DNA of 64,000 nucleotides, taken from Dyadobacter jiangsuensis (GTDB lineage Bacteria > Bacteroidota > Bacteroidia > Cytophagales > Spirosomataceae). Within the stretch, counting starts at the first letter, position 1. The number at the start of each line of letters is the position of its first letter. Both the position numbers and the translations under genes were made by a program. Location: NCBI RefSeq assembly GCF_003014695.1, contig NZ_PYAS01000011.1:62001-126000 (forward strand), in the 5' to 3' direction. Positions 43,444-52,347 of the stretch are shown here, one piece after another. The notes beneath the pieces are model-generated. The model was not told where the DNA came from and ran no database searches. It saw nothing but the letters and a program-made list of their open reading frames with translations.

Positions 43444-45873
43444 TCACGCATCGTCGCCGCTTGCGGAAATTTTGCCGAATCTGTATTGGAATGTCACATT
43501 TACCAGTCGGTTGGTCTGATGCCAGTTCGACGACTGTGAATAAGTAACCGTGTTCAGCTGGCTTCTGTAATTCCGCGAAAGGAAGATGTCCTGCACATTG
43601 AAGGATATGGTCGCTTTCTTTTCCAGCAAATCCTTGCGGATACCCATATTGGCGATGAAAACGCCATCGCGCGTTCCTTGCGCGATCGCCCGCGGGCCTT
43701 CGTAATTCACGTAGGCGGATGCGCGGAAGTCGGCGGGAAGTGTGATGAATGCATTGAGGTTACCCGAGTAGCTCCATGTCCGGTTATCGATCTGAGCGAC
43801 TGCCGATACCACTTCGCTGCGGAAAACGCGGCCGCTGCCATTGATTTTCAGTACATCGCCGAAGAGTTTTTGGGAGAAATCGGTTTCAAAACCATAAGAG
43901 AACTCGCGACCGACATTGTCGTATCTGGTGAGCGAAACACCTGCTTCATCGATCGTACGGATCTGCGTGATCGCATTGTTGGAGTAATCCATGAAAAGCG
44001 AAGGTCCCCAGCCGCCGTTGGCTTCATAATTGGAATAACCCATTTCGGCTTTGTGTGTAAACTCCGGACGGAGGTTCGGATTACCGGTTTTCACGTTGCG
44101 TGGATCGGAAACGTCGGTGTAGGGGTTCAGCCAGTCGGCCTCGGGACGCTGCACGCGGCGGCTGTAATTCAACTTCATCTGCGAAGATTCACCCAATTTG
44201 CGCGTCACGGCGAACGACGGCACGAGCGTCAGGAAATGTACGCTGAAATCCTGGTTGCGGCTGATCTGATTGATATCCTGGTTGTAGTCGGTCACCCGCA
44301 AACCGGCCCGCACACCCCATAGATCTGTTTTTTGCGAGAAAGTCATGAACCCGGTGTAGGTGGCATCCTTGTAGCCGAATACGTTGCTGATATTGTTGTC
44401 AAAAACGTAGGTGTTGGTTTCGCGGTCGAGATTGTAGAATGCATTCACATTGTCGTTTGAGCTGCTGCGCGAGCGCACGCCTGCTTCCAGGGTTGCCTTC
44501 GGTGTAATGGGCCAGGTGTAGTCGGCATTCAGGAATAGGGAATGGCGGTTGTTGTTGCGCAGGTTTTGCTGGTTGCGCAACAGGCTGTCGATGGTGCTTT
44601 CCTGAGCGAAATAGGATTCCCCGTCGGAGCCGCCCAGCGAGTAGCTCGAGTTGAAATTGAGCTGATGGTCTTTTTCGGCAAATTTCAGGCGGTAATCGAA
44701 ATTGAAGTTGAGGTTATCCCCATTGCCTTTGCTGTTGTTCAGGCGGCGGAAACTTTCCGATACCACGCCCGACGCGAGCGTTGTCTCGTTGAGGATATTG
44801 CTGTTATTGCGGTTGTTATCGCGCGAGTAGTTTACGCCGGCCTCGATAGAGTTCCTGTCGTTGAAATCATAATTGACTCCGACGCGCCCGAATGCATTCT
44901 TGCCTTTGTTCCCGCCCGTACCGTCCTGCTGTAAGTGCGAAGTCGATTCGGTGACGAAATTATCGCGGCTCAATGTTCTCTCCCACGTCATGGCGCGGGT
45001 TTGTCCGCTGAGCGACGCATTCAGGCCGAATTTGCCTACTTTATAACTCAGGTTGCCTGATGCGGCATTGTTATTCCTGTTACCAATGCTTAACCGCGCA
45101 CCACCGTTCATCCCGCGGATTTTCGTTTTCTTGGTAATGATATCGATCACACCCGATGCACCTTCTCCTTCATATTTGGCCGAAGGGGTCGTCATGACGT
45201 CGATTCGCTCAATGAGGTTTGCGGGGAAAGATTGCAGGATGGTCGGAAGGTCGCTGCCATAGAGGTTGGAAGGCTTGCCGTCGATGAGCACCACTACATT
45301 CCCTTTTCCGCGCACCTGCGGATTGCCGTTTTCATCGAGCGAAACGGCCGGTACCTTTTCCAGCAGGTCACTTACGTTATTGCTCGTCGCCAGCATGTCC
45401 TTGCCGATATTGACTATCTTCTTGTCGATATCGTCGACGATCATCGTTTTTTCACCCTTCACTACCACCTCTGCGAGTTTTTGTGCTTCGGGCTGTACGG
45501 TGATGCTTCCCAGGTCGAGCAGGCTGGCCTCGGCCGCCAGTTTGACATTGGGGCGGTAGAGTGTTTGGTACCCCATATTGGTCACCCGCAGGATGTAATT
45601 CCCCGGTGCCACCTCGGCAATGGTAAATGCACCGTTTTCATCGGCCACAGCACCGTTGACGAGCGATGAGTCTTTGGGCATCAATAGGGCCACGGTAGCA
45701 AATGCCACCCCGGCATTGTTTGGTCCTTCTACGATTTTACCCACAAGCTTGCCGCCGAGCGCATGCTGCGATTTTGGATGATTCACAGGAAGCGGTCGGG
45801 TACCAGGGGCTGCGAGAAGTAGATGGGTCGGTAAAATTAAGGCAAGACTGTTAAGAAACAGAGTTCTTTTCAC
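43444..45873 (-). CDS. TonB-dependent receptor, outer membrane beta-barrel family
   Basis: An 809-residue outer-membrane receptor. A signal peptide (about 1-21) is followed by a carboxypeptidase-regulatory-like domain (about 40-125), then a plug with NVSDLLEKVPAVSLDENG and VVVLIDGKPSNLYG (about 155-250), then a 22-strand type barrel of the Bacteroidota outer-membrane beta-barrel family, ending QYRFGKI. Unlike SusC, it has no SusD partner. It likely imports a siderophore, peptide or other small nutrient. The start codon is GTG at 45873; no in-frame ATG is present before a stop, so GTG is chosen. A perfect -7 box lies about 100 bp upstream. It is divergent from a GH20 hexosaminidase gene, so the two may be co-regulated. 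Confidence 0.9.
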   Translation of the reverse strand: MKRTLFLNSLALILPTHLLLAAPGTRPLPVNHPKSQHALGGKLVGKIVEGPNNAGVAFATVALLMPKDSSLVNGAVADENGAFTIAEVAPGNYILRVTNMGYQTLYRPNVKLAAEASLLDLGSITVQPEAQKLAEVVVKGEKTMIVDDIDKKIVNIGKDMLATSNNVSDLLEKVPAVSLDENGNPQVRGKGNVVVLIDGKPSNLYGSDLPTILQSFPANLIERIDVMTTPSAKYEGEGASGVIDIITKKTKIRGMNGGARLSIGNRNNNAASGNLSYKVGKFGLNASLSGQTRAMTWERTLSRDNFVTESTSHLQQDGTGGNKGKNAFGRVGVNYDFNDRNSIEAGVNYSRDNNRNNSNILNETTLASGVVSESFRRLNNSKGNGDNLNFNFDYRLKFAEKDHQLNFNSSYSLGGSDGESYFAQESTIDSLLRNQQNLRNNNRHSLFLNADYTWPITPKATLEAGVRSRSSSNDNVNAFYNLDRETNTYVFDNNISNVFGYKDATYTGFMTFSQKTDLWGVRAGLRVTDYNQDINQISRNQDFSVHFLTLVPSFAVTRKLGESSQMKLNYSRRVQRPEADWLNPYTDVSDPRNVKTGNPNLRPEFTHKAEMGYSNYEANGGWGPSLFMDYSNNAITQIRTIDEAGVSLTRYDNVGREFSYGFETDFSQKLFGDVLKINGSGRVFRSEVVSAVAQIDNRTWSYSGNLNAFITLPADFRASAYVNYEGPRAIAQGTRDGVFIANMGIRKDLLEKKATISFNVQDIFLSRNYRSQLNTVTYSQSSNWHQTNRLVNVTFQYRFGKISASGDDA

Positions 45874-45937
45874 GGGTATAGGATTTAGATTTTATTAGGA
45901 GTCAAGCAGGGTAAAAATGCTGCGTACATATTGTGAA

Positions 45938-45984
45938 ATGTAACTAAATCAAGCTGTAAAGCTTTAATGAGTACAAAGTTACAT
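45938..45984 (-). promoter_or_regulatory. Receptor promoter -7 box with overlapping inverted repeat
   Basis: On the minus strand TAACTTTG (45981-45974) is a perfect TAnnTTTG box. It overlaps one arm of an inverted repeat, ATGTAACT at 45938-45945 and AGTTACAT at 45977-45984, 39 bp apart. A 10-bp palindrome TAAAGCTTTA (45957-45966) lies between. A repressor binding the two arms would block the receptor promoter. No TTG at the usual spacing is seen. Confidence 0.55.
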
Positions 45985-46045
45985 GTATTTATGGTAACGT
46001 ACCCTTTTTCGAAATAATTACATAAAATTATAAAAAAATAAAGAT

Positions 46046-46088
46046 TTGCAGTATTTTAAAATAGGAATACGATAACTTGCAGTATTTT
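46046..46088 (+). repeat. 12-nt direct repeat upstream of the hexosaminidase gene
   Basis: TTGCAGTATTTT occurs at 46046-46057 and again at 46077-46088, 31 bp apart (about three helical turns), in an AT-rich stretch just before the GH20 start codon. It could be a regulator site or part of an upstream promoter element. Confidence 0.55.
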
Positions 46089-46122
46089 TAAATATTTTTA
46101 ATAAATACCGGATTCCTAATTC

Positions 46123-47751
46123 ATGAAACGTTTTCTTTTTGGACTAATCTGTTGCGTGCTCGTACACTCAGCAATGGCGCAGATTAACGTGATCCCCAAA
46201 CCAACCCAGGTCCTGACCGCGAAAGGCGCATGGACGCTTAAAGCCAAAACGAAGATCGGCGCACCTGCCGATGCCAAATGGTCGCACGTGGCAGAAATGC
46301 TGGCGGCACAACTAGGCAAAGCCACCGGGCAACCTGTTTCTACCGCAAAAGGCAAAGGTGATATTACCCTTGCGGTATCATCGGATGCCAGCCTCGGCGA
46401 AGAAGGGTATCGCTTGCTTTCGACACCCAAGGGGGTAACGATACAGGCGCAAACTGCCAAAGGTGCATTTTATGGCGTGCAAACCCTGCTGCAACTGTTG
46501 CCGGCGGAGGTATTCAGCGAAACTCCGGTTGCGGGTGTGAAATGGACAGTTCCTTACGTAACGATCAAAGACGTGCCCCGCTACGCTTACCGTGGGCTGA
46601 TGCTCGACGTTTGCCGTCACTTTATGCCGATCGAGTTTGTGAAAAAGTACATTGACCTGATTGCATTACACAAGCAGAATCAGTTCCACTGGCACCTTAC
46701 CGACGACCAGGGCTGGCGCATCGAGATCAAGAAATATCCTGAACTGAAAACCATCAGCTCGAAACGCAAAGAGACGATGAAGGGGCATTATGGCGACCAC
46801 AAGTATGATGGCAAGCCTTATGAGGGTTTCTACACACAGGATGAAATCAAAGAAGTGATTAAATATGCCGAGGACCGTTTCGTGAACGTGATCCCGGAAA
46901 TCGAAATGCCGGGCCACGCGCTGGCTGCATTGGCCGCTTATCCGCAACTGGGTAACAATCCCGACAAAATTTATGAGGTAGGCACCAAATGGGGCGTTTA
47001 CGATGACGTTTTCATGCCGCGTGAAGAGACTTTCAAATTCCTGGAAGATGTACTGACCGAAGTGATTGACCTTTTCCCAAGCAAATACATCCACATCGGC
47101 GGCGACGAGTGCCCGAAAATACAATGGAAGGAAAGCCGTTTTGCCCAGGGTATTATTCAGAAAGAAGGGTTGAAGGATGAGCACGGCTTGCAAAGCTACG
47201 TGATCAAGCGCATCGATAAATTCATTACGGCGAAAGGCCGCCGGATGATCGGCTGGGATGAAATTTTGGAAGGTGGACTCTCGCCGAATGCCACGGTAAT
47301 GAGCTGGCGGGGTATCGAAGGTGGCATCGCCGCTGCCAAAGAGCGCCACGACGTGATCATGACACCGGGTAACTTCTGCTACCTCGACCATTACCAGGCC
47401 GAAGCAAAAACGCAGCCTATCGCTATTGGCGGCTTCACCGACCTCGCGGAATCTTATTCTTATGAGCCAACCCCGGCGGAGCTTTCAGCCGACGAAGCGA
47501 AGCACATCCTAGGGGTGCAAGGCAATGTGTGGACCGAATACATGAAGACCCCTGCCTACGTACAATATATGGTATGGCCCCGCGCCACCGCATTGGCCGA
47601 GGTAGGCTGGACTTCCAAAGAAGGCAAGAACTTCGAAGATTTCAGCAAACGGATGGAAATCCACAAAAAACGCCTCGACTTCCTGGGTGTCAACTACTTC
47701 GGTGCGCCTATCAACGGCAAGTTCGAGTATGTGTGGCCGGAGAAAAAATAA
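46123..47751 (+). CDS. Beta-N-acetylhexosaminidase (glycoside hydrolase family 20)
   Basis: A 542-residue exported enzyme that removes terminal N-acetylglucosamine or N-acetylgalactosamine by substrate-assisted catalysis. The signal peptide ends MAQ at about residue 19. An N-terminal GH20b domain (about 20-150) precedes the TIM barrel, which starts YRGLMLDVCRHF. The catalytic pair is Asp328-Glu329 in HIGGDECPK, and HWHLTDDQGWRIEI is a typical barrel strand. The length matches single-module bacterial enzymes. No other carbohydrate enzyme is adjacent; the divergent TonB receptor may import its products, which would suit chitin, peptidoglycan or host-glycan turnover. A strong terminator follows. 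Confidence 0.95.
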   Translation: MKRFLFGLICCVLVHSAMAQINVIPKPTQVLTAKGAWTLKAKTKIGAPADAKWSHVAEMLAAQLGKATGQPVSTAKGKGDITLAVSSDASLGEEGYRLLSTPKGVTIQAQTAKGAFYGVQTLLQLLPAEVFSETPVAGVKWTVPYVTIKDVPRYAYRGLMLDVCRHFMPIEFVKKYIDLIALHKQNQFHWHLTDDQGWRIEIKKYPELKTISSKRKETMKGHYGDHKYDGKPYEGFYTQDEIKEVIKYAEDRFVNVIPEIEMPGHALAALAAYPQLGNNPDKIYEVGTKWGVYDDVFMPREETFKFLEDVLTEVIDLFPSKYIHIGGDECPKIQWKESRFAQGIIQKEGLKDEHGLQSYVIKRIDKFITAKGRRMIGWDEILEGGLSPNATVMSWRGIEGGIAAAKERHDVIMTPGNFCYLDHYQAEAKTQPIAIGGFTDLAESYSYEPTPAELSADEAKHILGVQGNVWTEYMKTPAYVQYMVWPRATALAEVGWTSKEGKNFEDFSKRMEIHKKRLDFLGVNYFGAPINGKFEYVWPEKK

Positions 47752-47766
47752 GGCACGCATTTTGAA

Positions 47767-47807
47767 AAGCAATAAAAGCATCCTGGAAGAGGGTGCTTTT
47801 ATTGCTT
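47767..47807 (+). terminator. Terminator downstream of the hexosaminidase
   Basis: A 14-bp stem, AAGCAATAAAAGCA (47767-47780) with TGCTTTTATTGCTT (47794-47807), extends inside by CCT/AGG to a GGAAG loop. The right arm also contains the TTG of the next promoter candidate. Confidence 0.88.
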
Positions 47808-47833
47808 AACGAATATGCCGATATTTACTTTTC
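47802..47833 (+). promoter_or_regulatory. Candidate promoter of the nucleotidyltransferase pair
   Basis: TTG (47802-47804), a 21-bp spacer and TACTTTTC (47826-47833), one base off TAnnTTTG. The start codon of the small protein is 16 bases downstream, giving a very short leader. Confidence 0.5.
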
Positions 47834-47848
47834 ATTGATTTTTGAGAC

Positions 47849-48052
47849 ATGGAAGCGAAGAAGAAACTAATCACCATTTATAAAAACCTCGATGATCCAT
47901 ATGTTGATGTAATGCTTACGGGCATGGGCGAAACGCCGCGTGAGCGCTTCGACAGGTTTTTTGAGACTCGGAAGAAATTCGAGCTTTTCATTGGCTTTGA
48001 CCATAGTACTCGCGATAGAACCATTAAAATCCGTAATGTAGAATGGATTTAG
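47849..48052 (+). CDS. Small protein paired with a nucleotidyltransferase
   Basis: A 67-residue basic soluble protein with no recognised family. Its reading frame overlaps the nucleotidyltransferase gene by 10 bp (ATGGATTTAG), showing coupled translation. A helical N-terminal half (KLITIYKNLDDPYVDVML) is followed by a charged RERFDRFFETRKKF helix. It could be the antitoxin or a substrate-recruiting partner of the downstream minimal nucleotidyltransferase, as in other two-gene nucleotidyltransferase toxin systems. A near-consensus promoter precedes it and the hexosaminidase terminator isolates it from the gene before. Function is inferred only from context. Confidence 0.68.
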   Translation: MEAKKKLITIYKNLDDPYVDVMLTGMGETPRERFDRFFETRKKFELFIGFDHSTRDRTIKIRNVEWI

Positions 48053-48525
48053 AGAACGGTGAGTTCATGGAATTCACAAGATGCGCACACTTGGAGAAAC
48101 TGGAGTATCTGATCGTCGGTGGATTTGCGATGTTTTTGAACGGATTGAATCGCGCTACGAACGATGTGGATATCTGGATTAATCCTACGCATAAGAATGG
48201 ACGACGCCTGATTGAAGTATTCCGGTGTATGGATTTAGATGAAAGCGAGATTTTTAAACTCGAACAGTTGGATTTTACACAACCACAGGTTTTTGGTTTT
48301 AACGGCGAGCTAGACATCGTTACCAAAATTCATAGAAACTTCAATTTCCAGGAAGTTTTCGACAGGTCCAGAAGTTTTGTCAATGCGCAAGGTTCAACTA
48401 TTTACTTTCTGCATTTAAATGACTTGCGCGAGTTGAAAGTGCTTGCGAGAAGACCGCAGGACCTTCGGGATGTCGTAATGATCGACGATTTTATCAAGCT
48501 GGGCGGCGGCTCTGGGGCCGATTGA
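48043..48525 (+). CDS. Minimal nucleotidyltransferase-fold protein
   Basis: A 160-residue protein with a DNA-polymerase-beta-type nucleotidyltransferase core. The motif GGFAMFLNGLNRATNDVDIW gives Gly26-Gly27 and the metal pair Asp41/Asp43; a third acidic residue, Asp91, is in GELDIVTKI. The C-terminal half (about 110-160) is a short helical cap. Proteins of this type include toxins that modify tRNA or proteins (AbiEii/MenA-like) and partners of HEPN proteins, and also uncharacterised housekeeping enzymes. It overlaps the upstream small gene by 10 bp, which suggests a two-component toxin-antitoxin or stress module. The fold is clear; the biological role is not established. Confidence 0.82.
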   Translation: MDLENGEFMEFTRCAHLEKLEYLIVGGFAMFLNGLNRATNDVDIWINPTHKNGRRLIEVFRCMDLDESEIFKLEQLDFTQPQVFGFNGELDIVTKIHRNFNFQEVFDRSRSFVNAQGSTIYFLHLNDLRELKVLARRPQDLRDVVMIDDFIKLGGGSGAD

Positions 48526-48588
48526 TTTTTACCCGATCATTCAAAAATAAAATTCTCCCACCTTCCTCCCCCTTCCTGCGAAAGATTC

Positions 48589-48596
48589 TATTTTTG
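48589..48596 (+). promoter_or_regulatory. Perfect -7 box directly before pyrD
   Basis: TATTTTTG is a perfect TAnnTTTG box, ending only four bases before the pyrD ATG at 48601. If used, the transcript would be leaderless or nearly so. There is no good TTG at the usual distance upstream. Confidence 0.5.
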
Positions 48597-48600
48597 CAGG

Positions 48601-49632
48601 ATGTATAAGATTCTGATCTCCCCTATACTTTTTCTGTTTGACGCTGAGCGCATTCACCATTTTGTGTGCGAAGCGCTGCATTTCGCTTTCAAAATCCCGT
48701 TCGTGCCGCAGATCATGCGTGCGATGTACACGTATGAGCATCCTGACCTCGTGCAGGAAGTGGCCGGTTTGCGGTTTCGTAACCCGGTAGGACTGGCAGC
48801 CGGCTTTGATAAGAACGCCGAAATGGTGGATCAGCTGGAAGCATTGGGCTTCGGATATATTGAGATCGGGACAGTGACGCCGCGCCCTCAGCCAGGGAAT
48901 GATAAGCCACGCCTGTTCCGCCTCAAAAAGGATAAGGCGCTGATTAACCGCATGGGTTTCAACAATAAGGGCGTGCAGGTGGCTGCGGCCAAGCTTGCCA
49001 AACGGAAGTCGAAGATCCTGGTAGGCGGGAATATTGGTAAAAACAAGGACACCCCGAACGAGCAGGCGCTAAGCGATTACCTGATCTGTTTCCGGGAGCT
49101 GTTCGATGTGGTCGATTATTTTGTGGTGAATGTAAGCTCGCCGAATACGCCTGGCTTGCGCGATTTACAGGAGAAAGGGCCGCTAACCGAGATTTTGAAA
49201 GAACTGCAAACCAAAAACAAGGAAAAGGTCGCCCCCAAGCCGATCTTCCTGAAAATAGCGCCGGATCTGACAACAAGCCAGCTGGACGATATTATCGATA
49301 TTGTGAAGGAAACCGGCATTGCTGGCGTGATCGCGACCAACACGACGATCAGCCGGGAAGGGCTTGTAACCGATGCGTCGGAAGTGACGCAGATAGGAGC
49401 GGGCGGATTGAGCGGCGCACCGCTGACACATCGCTCGACGGAAGTAATTCGTTACCTTTGTGAACAATCCAATCATGCATTTCCCGTTATCGGAGTCGGC
49501 GGTATCGCTACTCCCGGAAACGCTTTGGAGAAAATTAATGCAGGCGCCGGCCTGATTCAGCTTTATACCGGCTTTATTTACGAAGGACCCGGTGTGGTCA
49601 GCAGGATCTGCAAAGCATTGGTCAGGAAGTAA
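48601..49632 (+). CDS. pyrD: Dihydroorotate dehydrogenase (quinone), class 2
   Basis: A 343-residue FMN enzyme of pyrimidine synthesis that oxidises dihydroorotate to orotate and passes electrons to membrane quinones. The N-terminal amphipathic helices (MYKILISPILFLFDAERIHHF) are the class 2 membrane-association and quinone-entry segment, which also fixes the start at 48601. NPVGLAAGFDKNAE and the catalytic-serine block NVSSPNTPGLRDLQ are diagnostic, as are FLKIAPDL and GVGGIATPGNALEKI near the C-terminus. It precedes ftsK by 44 bp on the same strand, but the two functions are unrelated. An unusual feature is the promoter box almost touching its start codon. Confidence 0.97.
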   Translation: MYKILISPILFLFDAERIHHFVCEALHFAFKIPFVPQIMRAMYTYEHPDLVQEVAGLRFRNPVGLAAGFDKNAEMVDQLEALGFGYIEIGTVTPRPQPGNDKPRLFRLKKDKALINRMGFNNKGVQVAAAKLAKRKSKILVGGNIGKNKDTPNEQALSDYLICFRELFDVVDYFVVNVSSPNTPGLRDLQEKGPLTEILKELQTKNKEKVAPKPIFLKIAPDLTTSQLDDIIDIVKETGIAGVIATNTTISREGLVTDASEVTQIGAGGLSGAPLTHRSTEVIRYLCEQSNHAFPVIGVGGIATPGNALEKINAGAGLIQLYTGFIYEGPGVVSRICKALVRK

Positions 49633-49676
49633 AATCAGAAAACACAGCACTTCACGCATTCCCGGAATTGAAATAA

Positions 49677-52244
49677 ATGTCAGTCAACAAGCCAAGAGGT
49701 AACACACAGCGCCAGAAACCGGAGGAGGCCGCCGCTCCCCGCTTTCGTGTATCCCTCGATTGGGAACACATTTTCACCAGCCCGAAGAATACGTTGGCCT
49801 GGGGTACATTCTTTATCGTACTGGGATTGATCCTGGAAACATCTTTTTTCTCCTACATCGTCACCGGTCTCTCGGACCAGAGCGTACTGGACGGTCTGGG
49901 GCATCAGTCTATCCGCGACGCCGGGCGCCAAACCCGCAACTTCCTCGGTGTGCTCGGGGCGGTAGTTTCGCACATTTTCGTCTATCGCTGGTTTGGATTG
50001 GGTGCATTGCTGCTGCCGGTCGTGCCTTTTGTGGCAGGCTGGAAAATGGCGTTCGGGAGAGAAATACTGCCGTTGAACAGGGCTACCAAAGAAGTAATCT
50101 TTTTTACGCTGTGGGTAAGCGTGCTCATGGGCTATATCATTCTCATGAGTAACACCGAGAACACGCTCAGCTTCCTCTCCGGAGGCTTTGGCTACCTCGT
50201 GAACATTTCGCTTTTTGATTGGCTGAAATGGGGAAGTGTACTGCCTATTCTGTTCGCATTGTTCGTGTTCGCGGTATTCTTCTATGACGTACGCGACAAG
50301 TACGAGTCGTGGAAGGCCAAGCATGCCAAGCCCGAAGTGGTGGCGGAAGAGCCTCTGGATGGAGCGCCTTCTCCCGCAGAACCGGAAGAAGCTGCTGTGC
50401 CTGAAAGCACATTTGTGTCGGTAGTGAACGACACTTATGACGACGAGGTACTGGCGCCGGAAGAACAGCCGGATACCGACCTGGAAGTAGAGGAGGAAGC
50501 GCCGCATGTGGCGCCGCATCCTGCGGTGGTGTTGCCGGTCGCGCCACAAATGCCTTCCGTAGCCGCGTCGACGAGCATAGATTTGCCCGTCATGCCGATG
50601 GAAGTGTCGGCGGTACCATCCGAGCCGCTGCTCGAACTGGAAGTGGAGGATACCACACAAGCCAAGGAAACTGCGGCAGAGGAATTTGAGGACGAAGATG
50701 TGAATGCGTCAATATTGCGCGAATTCGGGCAGTATGATCCGATGCTCGACCTGCCGTCGTATCACTTCCCCAATATCGACCTGCTGAATGAGGTGGTGGA
50801 AAACCAGCACGAGAAAGTTAGCCAGGAAGAGTTGGAAAGCAATAAAACCAAGATTGTCGACACGCTCGGCAGCTATGGTATTAATATATCCAAGATTAAA
50901 GCGACAATCGGGCCGACGGTGACGCTTTACGAGATTATTCCGGAAGCGGGTGTGCGGATATCGAAGATCAAGAACCTCGAAGGGGATATCGCATTGAGCC
51001 TTGCGGCGTTGGGCATCCGGATCATCGCCCCGATGCCGGGCCGTGGTACCATCGGTATCGAGGTGCCTAACAAGAACCGGGAAACGGTTTTTGCACGATC
51101 GGTACTGGCGAATGACCGCTTCCAGAAATCGACCTACGATTTGCCCATTGTTTTGGGTAAAACCATTTCAAACGACATCCACATCGCCGATTTGGCTAAA
51201 ATGCCCCACTTGCTGATGGCGGGTGCTACCGGGCAAGGAAAGTCGGTAGGTCTGAACGTGATCCTGGCATCTTTGATTTACAAAAAGCACCCCGCGGAGC
51301 TCAAATTCGTACTCGTAGACCCGAAAAAGGTGGAATTGACCCTTTTCAACAAGTTGGAAAGGCACTTCCTGGCGAAGCTCCCGAATGCGGAAGAAGCAAT
51401 CATTACCGACACGAAAAAGGTAATTTTTACCCTGAACTCTCTCTGTATCGAGATGGATTCGCGCTACGACCTGTTGAAAGAAGCCGCGGTACGGAATTTG
51501 AAAGAATACAATGCTAAGTTCGCCGCCAGAAGGTTGAACCCCGAGAAAGGCCACCGTTTCCTGCCCTATATTGTGTTGGTAATTGACGAGTTGGCGGATT
51601 TGATGATGACGGCCGGCAAAGAGGTCGAGACGCCGATTGCACGTCTGGCGCAGCTGGCCCGAGCGGTAGGTATTCACCTGGTGGTAGCTACGCAGCGGCC
51701 TTCGGTAAAGGTTATTACCGGTTTGATCAAGGCGAACTTCCCGGCGCGCTTGTCGTTCCGTGTAACATCGAGTATCGACTCGCGTACGATCCTCGATATG
51801 GGGGGGGCCGAGCAGCTCGTGGGGCAGGGAGATATGCTGCTTGCCATCAACTCAGAGGTGATCCGTTTGCAATGCCCGTTCATCGACACCCGCGAGATTG
51901 AGGATATTTGCGAGTACATAGGCGGGCAGCGTGGTTATGACGAAGCCTACGCCCTGCCTGAATACGAAGGCGAGGATGCGGCAGAAGGTAAGGCAGAGCT
52001 CAACCCGGATGATTTCGATAGTTTGCTGCCCGACGCCGCACGACTGATCGTGACACACCAGCAGGGCAGTACGTCGCTGATCCAGCGCAAAATGAAGCTT
52101 GGCTACAACCGTGCGGGCCGCATTATGGATCAACTGGAGGTCCTCGGTGTGGTAGGTCCTTTCACCGGCAGCAAAGCGCGTGATGTGATGTTCCATGACC
52201 TGAATATGCTCGAAGAGCACCTCCGGGTGATGGGCGTAAGTTAG
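49677..52244 (+). CDS. ftsK: DNA translocase FtsK
   Basis: An 855-residue septal DNA pump that clears chromosome ends and activates dimer resolution at division. The N-terminal membrane domain has four predicted spans (about 38-62, 85-105, 108-128 and 138-160, with one more near 190-212). A Pro/Glu-rich linker follows (about 220-350), then the alpha-beta motor with Walker A GATGQGKS (Lys522) and Walker B VLVIDELADLMM (Asp637, Glu638), and a C-terminal gamma winged-helix domain that reads KOPS-like sequences (about 785-855). The size is normal for Bacteroidota. It is followed 103 bp later by lolA, a common neighbour in this phylum. Confidence 0.97.
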   Translation: MSVNKPRGNTQRQKPEEAAAPRFRVSLDWEHIFTSPKNTLAWGTFFIVLGLILETSFFSYIVTGLSDQSVLDGLGHQSIRDAGRQTRNFLGVLGAVVSHIFVYRWFGLGALLLPVVPFVAGWKMAFGREILPLNRATKEVIFFTLWVSVLMGYIILMSNTENTLSFLSGGFGYLVNISLFDWLKWGSVLPILFALFVFAVFFYDVRDKYESWKAKHAKPEVVAEEPLDGAPSPAEPEEAAVPESTFVSVVNDTYDDEVLAPEEQPDTDLEVEEEAPHVAPHPAVVLPVAPQMPSVAASTSIDLPVMPMEVSAVPSEPLLELEVEDTTQAKETAAEEFEDEDVNASILREFGQYDPMLDLPSYHFPNIDLLNEVVENQHEKVSQEELESNKTKIVDTLGSYGINISKIKATIGPTVTLYEIIPEAGVRISKIKNLEGDIALSLAALGIRIIAPMPGRGTIGIEVPNKNRETVFARSVLANDRFQKSTYDLPIVLGKTISNDIHIADLAKMPHLLMAGATGQGKSVGLNVILASLIYKKHPAELKFVLVDPKKVELTLFNKLERHFLAKLPNAEEAIITDTKKVIFTLNSLCIEMDSRYDLLKEAAVRNLKEYNAKFAARRLNPEKGHRFLPYIVLVIDELADLMMTAGKEVETPIARLAQLARAVGIHLVVATQRPSVKVITGLIKANFPARLSFRVTSSIDSRTILDMGGAEQLVGQGDMLLAINSEVIRLQCPFIDTREIEDICEYIGGQRGYDEAYALPEYEGEDAAEGKAELNPDDFDSLLPDAARLIVTHQQGSTSLIQRKMKLGYNRAGRIMDQLEVLGVVGPFTGSKARDVMFHDLNMLEEHLRVMGVS

Positions 52245-52347
52245 GTCGGGCCCCGGTTAAACCTTTGTGACTTCGTAAAGTCTAAAATTGAAATATTTCA
52301 CTTAAAACCCCGTTTTTATAAACTTAGTAGGTATTAAATCATTGAAT

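Noticed and set aside
49680..50660. A 326-codon frame on the minus strand
   Set aside because: Antisense to the ftsK membrane and linker region; His/Arg-rich composition typical of an antisense frame.
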